From: Morchella semilibera
Taxonomy: Eukaryota; Ascomycota; Pezizomycetes; Pezizales; Morchellaceae
DNA length: 64,000 nucleotides
Assembly (NCBI GenBank): GCA_009192285.1
Contig: CM018604.1
Span: 2,232,001-2,296,000, forward strand
Direction: 5' to 3'
Of this stretch, positions 37,080 to 48,057 are shown piece by piece (the first letter of the stretch is position 1; each line of letters begins with the position of its first letter). Both the position numbers and the translations under genes were made by a program. The notes beneath the pieces are model-generated. The model saw only the letters and a program-made list of their open reading frames with translations. It was not told the origin of the DNA and searched no databases.

Positions 37080-37185
37080 CTTCCCCGGGAAGGCTTGAAC
37101 TTCCAACCTCCCGATACCGAGAAACTAACCACATACATGGTGAAGTTTAACAGTCGGACGCGCTAACCAATTGCGCCACGGAGAA
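37080..37185 (-). tRNA. tRNA-Asn(GUU) with a 32-nt intron
   Basis: Folds as a complete tRNA: acceptor stem TTCTCCG/CGGGGAA (seven pairs with one T-G wobble), D arm GCGC/GCGC around AATTGGTTA, anticodon stem TCCGA/TCGGG with loop CTGTTAA, and T arm GGAAG-TTCAAGC-CTTCC. Anticodon GTT lies at 37149-37151. The intron (37116-37147) sits directly after base 37, the canonical eukaryotic position. A-box (TGGCGCAATTGG) and B-box (GTTCAAGCC) promoters are internal. Discriminator base is G. An odd point is the first pair, U1-A72, where most tRNAs begin with G. Confidence 0.88.
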
Positions 37186-38396
37186 CATGTACCCAGGTGT
37201 AATTTGACCTTATAAAAACCTATTTTTCAATAAGCCACATTCCCATACATTCGAATAACCGACACCCCAGATTTAACAGTAGCGAAAGGCACAAGAAAAC
37301 AGCACTATTACATTTTTGTCGCTTTTGAAAGTGGCAAAGCGTTAACTGGCAGTTGCCAAATAGGCTTTATTGCTACCTGCACGATAAATCAATTTGACGA
37401 TAGTAATACGTATATTAGATCTATGTCTATTTCCTCCCTTATAGGTATAGAGAGCTTTTTCCGACCCGTAAATAAAGTCCTATCTGGGCCATGAAACCAA
37501 ATTTGGGGACCTGATCTACCAAAAAAAAAATAGCAAGAACCAATTTCACCAATGGGGATGGTTAGAGAGCAGATAGGTGGGTTTCACCGTTCGATTTAAA
37601 CCCCCGAACCGGAACGTAGGAAGACACCGCCCCTAGATATTAAATCATATAAGTTTCGTTAAACCCTAGCCCTCCCCGATTTCCAGCTCGCCATTGAATG
37701 AAAGCCGCCAACGAACGAGAATAAATTCTGTCGATGAGAAGAAGCTGCAGTGATATACCAGTATGAGAGCGGAGATATCAATCTGATGCCTAGAATCAGC
37801 CTAGACCCGGGTCCCTAGAACTTTAGATAAGCTTTCAATACTGTATAATTGGATATCTATTGACGCGAGTTTCCCGGGTGGTAACATCCGGAAGCACCCT
37901 AGTAAGTGAATAAACTCACCTAAGATATCAGGTTATGATACCTTCAAGCCAACTCGTGATCAATGGATACCTCTGACCAAGAAATCTGAGCTATTGTCCA
38001 CCCATAGAGGAATTGTGGATAAGCGGACGTTTCCCTCGTTTCAAAACCTCTCTCTTCCTTTTCTATTATCCCCTTTCGACACCCACCCAGGCTTTCCCCC
38101 TTATTAAATTAGTTCATTAGTAGTGCTACACTGCGAACCTACCGTCAAAACAACTAGAGGAAACAATGGACACCGTACAGAAATTTAGACCGCCCATAGG
38201 TCGTGCAGGTCCCTGAGGTATGTCATTGTACTTTTCACTCCATTTTCGTCGTGAGTAGCCGAATACTATTGCTCTATACTTCTAGATCTATATATCTATG
38301 GTGAGGGTAAAACGGTAACCAAAGCCTAGCGAGATCTAAAGCTGATATTGCAGTAGACTCTTGCAATTAGCCAAGCCACACGCCACACGCCACACC
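37186..38396. other. Intergenic, nothing recognised
   Basis: AT-rich spacer between the tRNA and the unknown ORF at 38397. No repeat or RNA feature seen; the last 40 bases contain a CACGC-rich leader-like stretch. Confidence 0.4.
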
Positions 38397-38786
38397 ATGC
38401 AGTCGAATGAACGTCGTGTGCCAACCTTAACTTCATCAACCAAGGCAAACCTCACTAGATCTCTCCCAATGTCACTTATAGACCCCCTCCGCGTAACGAC
38501 GCGAACCCCAATATGGGTACACCCATTACTCTGGCGTCCTGACCATCTCGACGCATTTCACATATCAATCTCGACTGTCACCGCTACCGACACCGCCAAT
38601 CCCCCAGGGGGCCGGGGGCGTGCAACACTAGTGGGACATGGGTTTATCTCATCCCGAGATCTCAGATATATACTCCAGGATATCAGTCTTCTTGAGACTT
38701 ATTTGGCCTCGTTTATCGCCCGCATCATCAACTCATTCCAAAAAGCACTGAAACCTAGACCGTTCCGATTCTATTCTCAAGAGTAA
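38397..38786 (+). CDS. Hypothetical protein or 5' part of a larger gene
   Basis: ATG at 38397 after a CACGCCACACC leader; 129 residues. The sequence has coding character, with aromatic-rich stretches (IWVHPLLWRPDHLDAF) and a hydrophobic helix near the end (LETYLASFIARIINSF). It is preceded by a Ser/Thr-rich basic segment. No family recognised. The next ORF starts 137 bases downstream on the same strand and has similar composition, so the two may be parts of one gene, but I found no donor/acceptor pair that joins them in frame. Confidence 0.45.
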   Translation: MQSNERRVPTLTSSTKANLTRSLPMSLIDPLRVTTRTPIWVHPLLWRPDHLDAFHISISTVTATDTANPPGGRGRATLVGHGFISSRDLRYILQDISLLETYLASFIARIINSFQKALKPRPFRFYSQE

Positions 38787-38922
38787 ATAACAAAGATCCA
38801 CGTTATTCACCATTCCCCGTCACTCGTATATCGGAACTTCAAAGCTAGAAACTGAATTAAACCATGAATATAGTCAACACCCTAAACCTCCAAGTCCACT
38901 CTTCACATTCTTAGACCACGTT

Positions 38923-39487
38923 ATGCAGATTCATCCTGAACTGGTTATACGCACCCGGAAAGGCTTCCCATTCCTCATTTACAATTGCCCGGGGACCATA
39001 TACGCTCTCCGCCATAACTTCCCAAAAACCCGTGCTGGTTCCAACATTGAGTGGTTGCTAAAACAGACTGTGGTTAAACTCAACTTCAGCCTCGAGGTCA
39101 TGGATCCGTATAACGTTGCTGCTGTGCTAGCCGTCGCTCAGGAACAACATGCTTGGTTTTGCAGGTCCAATCGAACTACTCCTAATATACTCAAGGTTAA
39201 TCGCTTCCCCTATATGGAACTTTTTTGTGGATGAACTTATGGTGGTGAAGGTGTATCTTATCACGCCGCATCCTACAATAGCGGCGGTATATTTTCACAC
39301 TGCAGAGGTTCCGCTATGGTACTTGAAGGCGTTGATGGACCCCTGCTTAAAAGTTGCTGGGAAAGTCAACATTTTGAAAGAGCTTGTGGATCTTCCAGTC
39401 CCGCCAGTTAGTGGCCAGGCTGTTATAACTACGGGTCCATTTCTAAATAAGTTGGGAGAAATATTGGGAGATATGATTATTCTTTAA
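38923..39487 (+). CDS. Hypothetical protein, possibly with one intron
   Basis: Starts at 38923. The first frame runs through FPFLIYNCPGTIYALRH, WLLKQTVVKLNF and NVAAVLAVAQEQHAWF. The second frame, from about 39250, reads VYLITPHPTIAAVYFHTAEV and then WYLKALMDPCLKVAGKVNIL, to the stop at 39487. A 55-nt intron, 39195-39249, with donor GTTAAT and acceptor GAAG would join them in phase 0, but its donor is weak. No catalytic motif is seen and I do not recognise the family. It may belong to the same gene as the ORF at 38397. Confidence 0.42.
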
Positions 39488-41498
39488 GGTTTGGATTAGT
39501 TTCTAGGTTTGATTTCTTCCGAAATTACACAATATAGCAAAAAAATTGAGAGAAAAAAGAATACCGGTATTTTTTGAAACTGGAAACATGGTCGTGAAAT
39601 TCGTGGAGATTGTGGAAATTTTTCCTTCCTGGCTATCCGTGGGATTTTCGACACCAGAAACTAAACCCCATAGGCGGCGGTACATATACCCGGAAGCTTC
39701 TAGAATGGTATGTCACATTTATATAACTATAAGAGATACTGTCCAGGTGTGCCAAAAGGAACAAGATTGACCTTTGTGTAAAGTAGTAAGATATCATTCC
39801 GGAGGGCTACACCTATCATCACTCCCTTATCATACCCTCGACGAGGTAACCAACGGCAAGATACGCATCCCCGTGAGATTACTGGCATTTGTTATACCTG
39901 TGTAACTATCACCCCCCCCCCCTCCCCGCTCTCTCTCTCCCCTCCCCCCCCCCCTCTCTCTCTCCAAACCTCGTATCCCACCCCGCCATTCCCACGTCCC
40001 CATCCATGCACACATCTTTCCTGTATCCACTCACCGCTTAAAAGCGAGCGCCCTCCTACATCTTCCACCATTTGGCGATATGCGCCATCTGGCATGTGCT
40101 ACCTTTCGACCACCCTCCCATGAAAATAATCTACCGGTAGCCGTTTCCGTACTCTCGGCTTATTTGAATTTCGGTTGATATTCCGAGTGACGCGACATGA
40201 ACAACTTTGTGCCAAGACAGGGCTGCATGACTCATGTCAATACCACGAATGATAACGAACGAATTGAATGGAAGGAATTTTGGATTGTATGGCATATCAC
40301 TCGGTTTATTTCACTATCTTCTTTTTTTTTTTTTTTTTTTTTTTTTGGTTTGGCAGTTTTAATCTAGGAGTACGCAATCTACATTGCATTCCGGCCCTAG
40401 CTCACAAACCACACGCGACACAAATGATCTCCACCGGCTCAAACCTCGTAACATGAATTTATTATACTAGGAGCAAGAAGTGCGTGCTACTAAATAGATG
40501 CCAAATTAAGAAAAATAAATAAATAGATACTCCATCCCAGCAATACAAAGTTCAAAGTCGGTCCATAAGTCCGCTCCTTGTAGTGTGCAAATATGCCTCC
40601 CCCCCCCTCCTTCACCCCGCGCACCACATTCTCTATTATCCCTGGTATTCATTATCGTGCCCCCCCCCCTCCCCCCGAGTTGCCGAGTCAATCCATACCC
40701 TGAGCCCCCTGTCGCAGTTCATGAACCTGAACCTGAACCCTAATCCATGCTGTCTCCTCTGAGAGATAAATGAATTACGATGCAAAGAGAGGGGGGGGGG
40801 GGTATGATGTGATGGATGAAGCATGCATGCAAGTAGGACAGATGTTTCGCAGATAGTGTGTAGATTTCATATAATAAATGTATGTATGTAAATCCTCTCA
40901 TATCACACCTGATAGTAACTGTTCACAAAAAAAAAAAAAAAAAAAAAAAAGGAGTGAAGGAACCGGACAAAAACAATGGAACGCAAACCCGTCTGAAGAA
41001 ATGGACAAGAAAACCCTAGACTGCACAAGAAAGGAAATTCCGTATGAAAAAAAATCAGAAAACGGAGAAACAATTTCAGTATTGAAATAAGAAAAGAAAA
41101 ACCGTGAACCAAAAGCACAACCATGATATATCTCCCTTTTTTCCACCAAGGACAACCCAAATCCGCCAAACTTACTTCCGCATACGCTCCCTGACCGAAA
41201 ATACACTATGTAAAAGTAGCAAAACAAGTAAACCCCGCGATGCCAATCAATCAATCAACAGACCCCATATGAACGATGTAAGGGGAAAAGCCGTAGAAAA
41301 CTGCACAATAAGAAAAAAAGACCCAAGAACCCAACAGTGAATAAAAACCATGAACCTAGAGATATCTGATCCCTTCAAAAAGTGGAATTGACAAATGGAA
41401 TAAAAAGGGAAGGAATTAAAGAAAAAAGGAGCACACGCCCATGCTATGAATTATTTATTCGGCGAACATAAGAAACTTGAACCTCCACTTGTCGTTTT
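39488..41498. other. Intergenic with simple-sequence tracts
   Basis: A C/CT tract lies at about 39911-39965, a poly-T run at about 40321-40346, C runs near 40595 and 40661, and a poly-A run of about 24 at 40926-40950. The last several hundred bases are A-rich and are probably the 3' untranslated region of the reverse-strand gene at 41499-44147. Confidence 0.5.
39911..39965. repeat. Polypyrimidine tract (C and CT runs)
   Basis: Alternating C10-12 and (CT)4-5 blocks form a continuous pyrimidine strand of about 55 bases. Simple-sequence DNA, possibly H-DNA forming. Confidence 0.85.
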
Positions 41499-44147
41499 TT
41501 ACCACAATCCACCCTTCTTCTTCTCGCCGCTTTCAATCTCTGGGTTCTCCCTGACCCATCTCTCGACGTATTTCTTGACCGCAAACTTGCGATCCCTCCT
41601 GACCAGCTCCTTGGGCAGACCAGTGAACAATGCAAGTTCGTCGTCATATTTTCGCCCAACGTTCTCGTATCCCAAGCTAAGGTATCGCATGACCCCGGAG
41701 ACGAGCTCTTCAGCAACCTCGGCGGCGTCTACATTCTCATGTTTCTTCGCTGGCGGCAATGAAGCAACAGTGTAACCTGGCGATGGAGACATAGGTGCAT
41801 ATGAAACGCGAGGTGGCGCGGTTAAAGGACCCCCCTTAATTGCTATAGCTGATGTGGGGGAGAGCATACTCGATTTGGTAGACTCTAGGGAATCGGGAGG
41901 GGTGGGAAGCTGGGCATTTCCTTTGTTAACCGCGATACCGATCGGCTTTGCCATCGCGAGATCTTCAGTAGAGATACGTGCGTTGTTGAAGCCCTTGTGT
42001 TCATGTTGGTGGTCGAGGAAAAGTGGCTCAGGCTCCGAGGCAGGTACCTTAAAGCGCGAGTACACAGGTGAGTGACATATCGGATAGTCCTCTTCCTCTT
42101 CTGTCCTTGTCTGCTTATTTTCAAGGGTGCCAGGGTCCGTGTTGATAGCTGTCAATCTTGGGCGGATGGTCTCGGAGCTTTCGCTTCGGGCTCCGGCGGA
42201 TGGACCAGGGTCGCTAGCCTCGGTTCGGATCCTCTTATCGTCGTGCTTATTGACATCCTCCGTCACGACGGGGAAGGGGTATTCTGACTCCTCTTTGGCC
42301 CTCTCCCGCTCGCGTCCGGTAGTCCCCAGCGCACCATTCTTCTTCAAACCCCGTTCCAACCCAAGGATGTACCCAGCGAAACCTTCATCCAGTGACTCCC
42401 GCCTGTCGTGACGCGAAGCTTTGGTGATCTTCGAGGCGACATCCCATGTCGAGCTCGCGGCAGATGATGTTGGCGACGAGCTCAAGCTGGGACACCTAGA
42501 GCTCTGAGGACTGACCATTGGACTTGGTGGGGCAGAGTCAATCGGCTCGTGAAGATGCGACACGTGATCGATAGGCCGAACCCAGGTCTTCTTGACCAAC
42601 CGTCTCTCTCTTTCTCTGTCCCGTACGAACGATGCCGTGTTATACAGCCCGGGAGTGTCAGGTTTATCGGTGCTTGTTCTTCGGAGATGTCTCGCGCCAG
42701 CTTTTTCGCGGTTAGTCCACCTTGAAACCGAGACAGGCTGTGGCAACTCGTTCGGCAGGGGCTGTTGTTGGTTTGCGTCAATCTGCATCTCCGGTAGTGG
42801 AACCCTGATGCGGTTTGACCTGCGGGAGGTCTCGATCGGTTGCGGTACCAGGGGTCTACCCGAGATGGGACGGTGTGAGCGTCTGATGCTCTCGAAGGGT
42901 ACTGGTAAAGGAGAGGAGGGCTGTTGGGTTGGTGTCATGGGGCCAAAAAAGGAGGTAGTGGGTGTAGGAGGTCCATCCGGCTTCTGGAGGGGGGGACGGT
43001 TTGACCTCCTGGTAACTTCCATGGGTTGCGGAAGTTGGATAGAGTCGGGCTTGTTAGATTTTTTGGTAATCTCCACGAGCTGTGGGGTGAACATGGTGCT
43101 CTTCGGCGAGACGGTCGAGTGACGGGCCGAGTGCTTTGGCGATACCTGTGCTCTCTTACCCACCTCAGTACCCTCATCGTCCTTGCTCAGAGGACTTCTC
43201 CTATTGCTCCTCCGCACGGTTTCAACAGGCTGGGGTAGACCCATCCATAGGGTCTCCTCCTCGCTCTTCTTGTTTGTAACTGGGGGCTTCTCGGGACGGT
43301 GGCTCCGCTTCGTCGTCTCAATTGGTTGCGGAAGGATGGGGTTGCTCGGGGCGTACGATGAAACGTTGTCTGGTAGGTTTGGTCGGTGATTCGAATTTGG
43401 TCGGTTGCTCCTGCGAATAGTTTCGATTGGCTGAGGAACAGGCATGAATACTTTACCGCGTCTTCCTGATGACTTTACACTAGCAGTTGATTTCGAGCTC
43501 GTTTCTACCGGCTGGGGCAAGGTAATTACTGCGGGTGCAGGCTTCTTCTCTTCTACCGATAGCTTTTTCGGTGCCACGTTCTTCTTGGTAGCCCACTCTA
43601 GCAATCTCTTCTCCCTTGCAGCCTCATCCGCTGCCTTTTTCGCCTCCGCTGCCTTCTCTTCCTCGGATTTTGATGCTTCAAGTAGTCTCTTGCGTGTTGC
43701 TTGGGTAAGGGCGCTGGCCTGGCTTGATTTGTCTTCTGGCTTTCTAACAAGCTTACTGCGGAGGGAAGCTTCGACCTTCATTGGGGGGGGCACTGGGGGA
43801 TTGAACCCAGTCACAGAGCCTAGCCACATGATCTCGTCCAAGCTCTTTTTCTCCTTTGGCTCATAGAGCTTCTTCTTTCCATCGTCGGCACTGGAGTTCC
43901 TTGAATGGATAGTTAGGCGCGTGGTATGGGTTGTGGCACCGACAGTAGGGATCTGTGGGGGCTGCAATGGTCTATTGTTTGGAGCTTTCGATCGAAGAGT
44001 TGTCTCAACTGGCGGAGGCTGCCATACAGAGACTCTAGCAGGCGCTCCGGCGGCTGTGGGTTGTTCAAAGAATGGGGAGAAAAAGCTTGGGGCTTCGTTT
44101 GGGATTTGCTGCCGTGGGGTAGCGTTCTGTAGAGGGTTGAGTCCCAT
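41499..44147 (-). CDS. Repeat-motif protein of 882 residues, function unknown
   Basis: One uninterrupted reading frame from an ATG in good context. The protein is mostly disordered and basic. Its hallmark is a degenerate motif PQP(V/I)E(T)xRRSNRP, found about eleven times between residues about 45 and 480, for example near 45, 210, 239, 275, 307, 357, 375, 417, 437 and 470. Two copies are preceded by a Trp-containing EExxWMG-like element. Residues 148-195 form an Ala/Glu/Lys helix, probably a coiled coil. The middle (residues about 540-780) is Ser/Pro/Glu-rich. The last 85 residues look folded: EELVSGVMRYLSLGYENVG, then LPKELVRRDRKFAVKKYVER. The repeats look like binding sites for a partner, which is inference. 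I believe similar motif-repeat proteins exist in other filamentous ascomycetes but cannot confirm that here. No signal peptide or membrane segment. Confidence 0.85.
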   Translation of the reverse strand: MGLNPLQNATPRQQIPNEAPSFFSPFFEQPTAAGAPARVSVWQPPPVETTLRSKAPNNRPLQPPQIPTVGATTHTTRLTIHSRNSSADDGKKKLYEPKEKKSLDEIMWLGSVTGFNPPVPPPMKVEASLRSKLVRKPEDKSSQASALTQATRKRLLEASKSEEEKAAEAKKAADEAAREKRLLEWATKKNVAPKKLSVEEKKPAPAVITLPQPVETSSKSTASVKSSGRRGKVFMPVPQPIETIRRSNRPNSNHRPNLPDNVSSYAPSNPILPQPIETTKRSHRPEKPPVTNKKSEEETLWMGLPQPVETVRRSNRRSPLSKDDEGTEVGKRAQVSPKHSARHSTVSPKSTMFTPQLVEITKKSNKPDSIQLPQPMEVTRRSNRPPLQKPDGPPTPTTSFFGPMTPTQQPSSPLPVPFESIRRSHRPISGRPLVPQPIETSRRSNRIRVPLPEMQIDANQQQPLPNELPQPVSVSRWTNREKAGARHLRRTSTDKPDTPGLYNTASFVRDRERERRLVKKTWVRPIDHVSHLHEPIDSAPPSPMVSPQSSRCPSLSSSPTSSAASSTWDVASKITKASRHDRRESLDEGFAGYILGLERGLKKNGALGTTGRERERAKEESEYPFPVVTEDVNKHDDKRIRTEASDPGPSAGARSESSETIRPRLTAINTDPGTLENKQTRTEEEEDYPICHSPVYSRFKVPASEPEPLFLDHQHEHKGFNNARISTEDLAMAKPIGIAVNKGNAQLPTPPDSLESTKSSMLSPTSAIAIKGGPLTAPPRVSYAPMSPSPGYTVASLPPAKKHENVDAAEVAEELVSGVMRYLSLGYENVGRKYDDELALFTGLPKELVRRDRKFAVKKYVERWVRENPEIESGEKKKGGLW

Positions 44148-47100
44148 TTTAATGATGGGACCTTGTTGGTTTGATGGTTGGTTTGGTGGTGGCTATAGGG
44201 CGGATGGGGGTCTGGTAATGTAGACGGGATAGATCCACAGATTGTTATTTATGAAAGTAGGTTTCTCCGTTCCGAGGGGCGATGAGTCTGAGTTTTGGGG
44301 GGGGGGGTTGGAGAAGACGCAGATAAGACAAGGTAAATCCGGGGAAGGCAGGACTAAGTACCACGCGGGTGACACAGAGTTACTTGAAGGAAAAAAATGA
44401 AATAAAAAGCAAAAAGAGAACCTGCGATCACACCACGTCAGAAACAATTTTTTATACAAGCAGTGGAGAAAAAAGGAAGCAAAGATCATGTGTAGGCAGA
44501 AGGGACTGAAAAACTGAGACTTTGAAATGACGAAATGAGCTCGCGTAATGGGGCAAGGCATACCGTTTGTTTGTGAAAAGTTGTAAGGAAACGGGTATCT
44601 TTGCAAAGCAGGTCCAATCGAAGTGACTTCGTGGTACGGATGACGCCGCTCCCACGAAATGGTCCCAGTTTCCTTGTGATTTCTAGGCCGAGCCGTATGA
44701 CCGTTTGTGTCTAGCAAGGAATTTGCGGTACCACTCGTTGTTGACCTATGGGAACAAGCGAATAGGTATGGAGGAGTGCCCTAAGCCCTGCTAAAAAGGT
44801 GTCTATCCTAATTCGGTCTTTGGGAACCGAGCAGCAGTATGTGTGGGGAGATTTCCAGGTTCTCTGCTTGATGTTGCCCCTGGGGTTAAATCGTTTGTAG
44901 TCCAGTTCCGTTTTCTTCAAATCTCGATCGGTTCGATTCGAATGCTTTTTTGCTGGTGCTTTTCTCCGTTGCGGGGGGGATGCAAGTAGCAGTAATAAGG
45001 GGATCGAAAAGAAGAGGAGGTCCGGTTTTTTTTTTGGTTTTGTTTTACGCAGTTGAAAAATTCCTGTGACACGCTGGCTACCACCCCTAGACAATTGTTC
45101 CGTGTGGTTTGAATTATTTTTTTTTTCCTGCTGTCGGTTTCTTATCCGACACACTTTCACGCACGTCTTTTCAAAGGATGGATAAAGAGCCGCTGCTGCA
45201 AATCCCGGCCGGTAGCTTTAGAGAGCGTTATGCAGTGTGTGTGTGGTAGGTTGTGTGTGGTGTGAGATGCAACCCTGTGCGTGTGGAGTGTGGCCTCTTT
45301 GTTCGACTTTTATGACGGTCTTTTTTTTTTGCTCCCTATATTCGGCTGCAAACCTCCAGGATGTTTTTTTTTGCTTTTTTTAACACAATATTGAGTGCCG
45401 GATAGGCTGGATAGGCTGGATAACGATTTCTGCCGGTGAATGAGGCAATGGGATGTTATTCGAGTTTATGGGTATCTCCGGAAAGTGGTTGCCCGCTGGC
45501 AGAGAACAGTGGGGAAGCAATTCTATCAACAACGACGAAGAACGCAATCTGTTGTTGGGAACAATAGAGCGAATAGGAGAAATACAGACAGAGTAATGGA
45601 GTTTCAAAAGCAAGGGGGCCGGGCAGAAGTGAAGAAGAGAAGGGAAGAATGGAGATGGACCATGCAAAGGGAGAAGGATGGGCACAAACGCTGTTCTTGA
45701 CGTCAAAGAGAGGGGGGGCTATTGCGTCCGTCTAGTTGACTGATTAACAATGCTCCCCACAATTGCTAAAAGCAGAATATTTAGATACAGTTCAGCGGGG
45801 CGGCGAACGAGCGAGTGGCGTAAAAAAGTAGGTACGGTTATAGCAACAGTAGCAATGATAATGGGACTCCGGGGTGTGAACAACCGCAATTGAGTATTTT
45901 TTTTTCTCTCTCCGCAAAAGAATTGAGGGAAGAAAGGGAGGAGTAAGGGTTTAGTGGGAGGGAAAGACGGAGGTCGATGAGCAATCGCCCAAGCAAAGGG
46001 CTGTTCGAGAAGACGCCAGAGAGTAAGATCTGCTAGCACTCATTTTACGGATACTGGAGGAACCTTACCCCGTAGCTGTGGGCTTCGATCTAGACGTACA
46101 ACACTAAAACACCTTCAAGACTCCCTTGCCTTACTGATTCCTGTTGTGACTCTCTTGCAGACGAGTTGATACTTGTCTAAATCATCACCATCACCATCAT
46201 GTCTTCTCACTCAGCTGTGTTGAAAATTCAACACTTTCGCTGTCCTTTTTTTTTTTTTTTTTTTTTTGCTTCACATTAATTCCCGTCCGTGTATTACTTA
46301 CGCCGACCTTCCTACGCCTGAGCAACTCAATTGCAGTTCTATCCACACGGGTCGGGTCTTTCTCCATTCCTTGAATTGGAATTGGCCCATATAAGGTCCA
46401 ATTATAGACTTTTCGTGTTCATTTGGTGGGCTCTACTTTATGTGGGTACTTCTTCAAAGTAGTACATGTAAGCAGCACACGCATATTGACTCGCGCAGAA
46501 TTAAGTCAATCAGGCTGGGCACTCCAGAATGAGTTCTTGTAACTTGTAGTGATCTACTCTACCTATATTGATGACACTCGTTGAATTCAGTAGGTGCGAG
46601 GTCCAGAGTTTACTTAACTACATGTACGGTACCTACATGTACATATACATTGGTACCGGCAAAAAGGCAACCAGCATGGCCATATTGGAGCTGTCTGGGA
46701 GTGTCGCATCCAATTGCGCCCTGACTACAACACGGGCGTTAGAGTAACAAGGTTGTTATTCTGTCTAGTCTAGGTTGGGGGCACTAAGCGATATATACTA
46801 AGCTCTATCACTCCAAGCTCCTCCAGTTCACTCCACAACCCACTGTTCATATCAACGCTACGACATACCTAGGAGATGGTGAGCCCTCTCCACCATGTGA
46901 ATTAATTGCGTGTCCAAATAAGTATGTAGTGGGCATGTGTATGTAGCCTCCACTCCCGCCCCTTAACATTTCTCTCTCATCTCGATTCTCCACACTGTCG
47001 ACGCTGGCGGTTGACTCGGCGATACGAATACGTTCCGAAATTTAAACAGCTGGCGTATACCTCGAGAGCACTAATACTACATCTAGTAGTCATACCTACT

Positions 47101-47558
47101 TACTGATGTAGTATGTACATACAGAATCAGCAACATTATCACAAGTGTTATTTCGTTATACCTGTAGGTTCTACATATATCCCATCCTGTGTCTTGTTTC
47201 ATAATTCTCTACCCCCCCCCCCTTCCCTGGGTATCAATGATTGGAAACGGAAGAAAAGGAAAATAACGGGAAACAGTTTTTTTTATGCAATGTACATTAC
47301 CGCCAGTCCGTATAAAAATATCAGGCTGATTTTGAGACCCGGGTCTGATTAGGACGTGATATGAGCTGTAGATGCAGAATCACCCTCAATCTTTCCTGAT
47401 TGGGCGATAACTCTTATATTTGGGGCCTATTCAGATCCCAATCAAGCTCAATTAGGGGTGAATCATTCACGGAAAAATCAGATGATCAAAAAATATCAGG
47501 AATGAGGGTTAGGGTTGGGGACTTGGATATATCATGTTCACCCTTCCTCCTACACCTT
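44148..47558. other. Gene desert, first part
   Basis: 44148-45200 is the probable promoter and leader of the 882-residue gene, with several poly-T/poly-A stretches. A poly-T run of about 20 lies at 46248-46267. TACATGTA occurs near 46460, 46619 and 46633. A telobox AGGGTTAGGGTT is at 47505-47516. No gene is supported; open frames at 45380-45706 and 45440-45700 overlap on opposite strands without domains. Confidence 0.45.
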
Positions 47559-47795
47559 CTCTACACCTTTACCTCTACACCTCCATCTCTACACCTTTAT
47601 CTCTACACCTTCATCTCTATGCCTTCATCTCTATACCTTCACTTCTACTGCAATTGAGCATCCTATCATCGTCCAGATATTGGCATGGGCTAATCGGTGA
47701 AGCAGGCAGCGAATCAAGCAGCGAATCGCTACGGCTCCACCTCTACCATTGCGTCTCTACGGCTTCATCTCTACGGCTTCATCTCTACGGTTTCA
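47559..47795. repeat. 14-bp minisatellite in two blocks
   Basis: Units of the form CTCTACACCTTCAT at 47559-47655 and CTCTACGGCTTCAT at about 47749-47795, separated by about 90 bp of unique sequence. The two blocks have their own variants (ACACC and ACGGC). Confidence 0.85.
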
Positions 47796-47940
47796 TCTGC
47801 GTCCTCCCAGTCAATCATCATCATCATTAGGATACGAGCTAATCTGTGAATTAGGCACCCAATCCAGCGAATCCAGCAAATCCAAGTACTGTACCGTAAT
47901 GTACCATACTGTAGCGTACCGTACAGCGCATGCAATGCAA

Positions 47941-48057
47941 CAGGCAGGCAAGCAGGGAAGCAGGCAAGCAGGCAAGCAGGCAAGCAGGCAAGCAGGCAAG
48001 CAGGCAAGCAGGCAAGCAGGCAAGCAGGCAAGCAGGCAAGCAGGCAAGCAGGCAAGC
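47941..48057. repeat. 8-bp tandem repeat (GCAGGCAA)n
   Basis: About 14 near-perfect copies of GCAGGCAA, with one variant at the left. Being an octamer, it yields a periodic Ser-Arg-Gln-Ala-Gly-Lys frame that is not a gene. Confidence 0.93.

Noticed and set aside
47941-48057. CRISPR-like regular array
   Set aside because: The repeats are contiguous octamers without spacers, and the genome is fungal.
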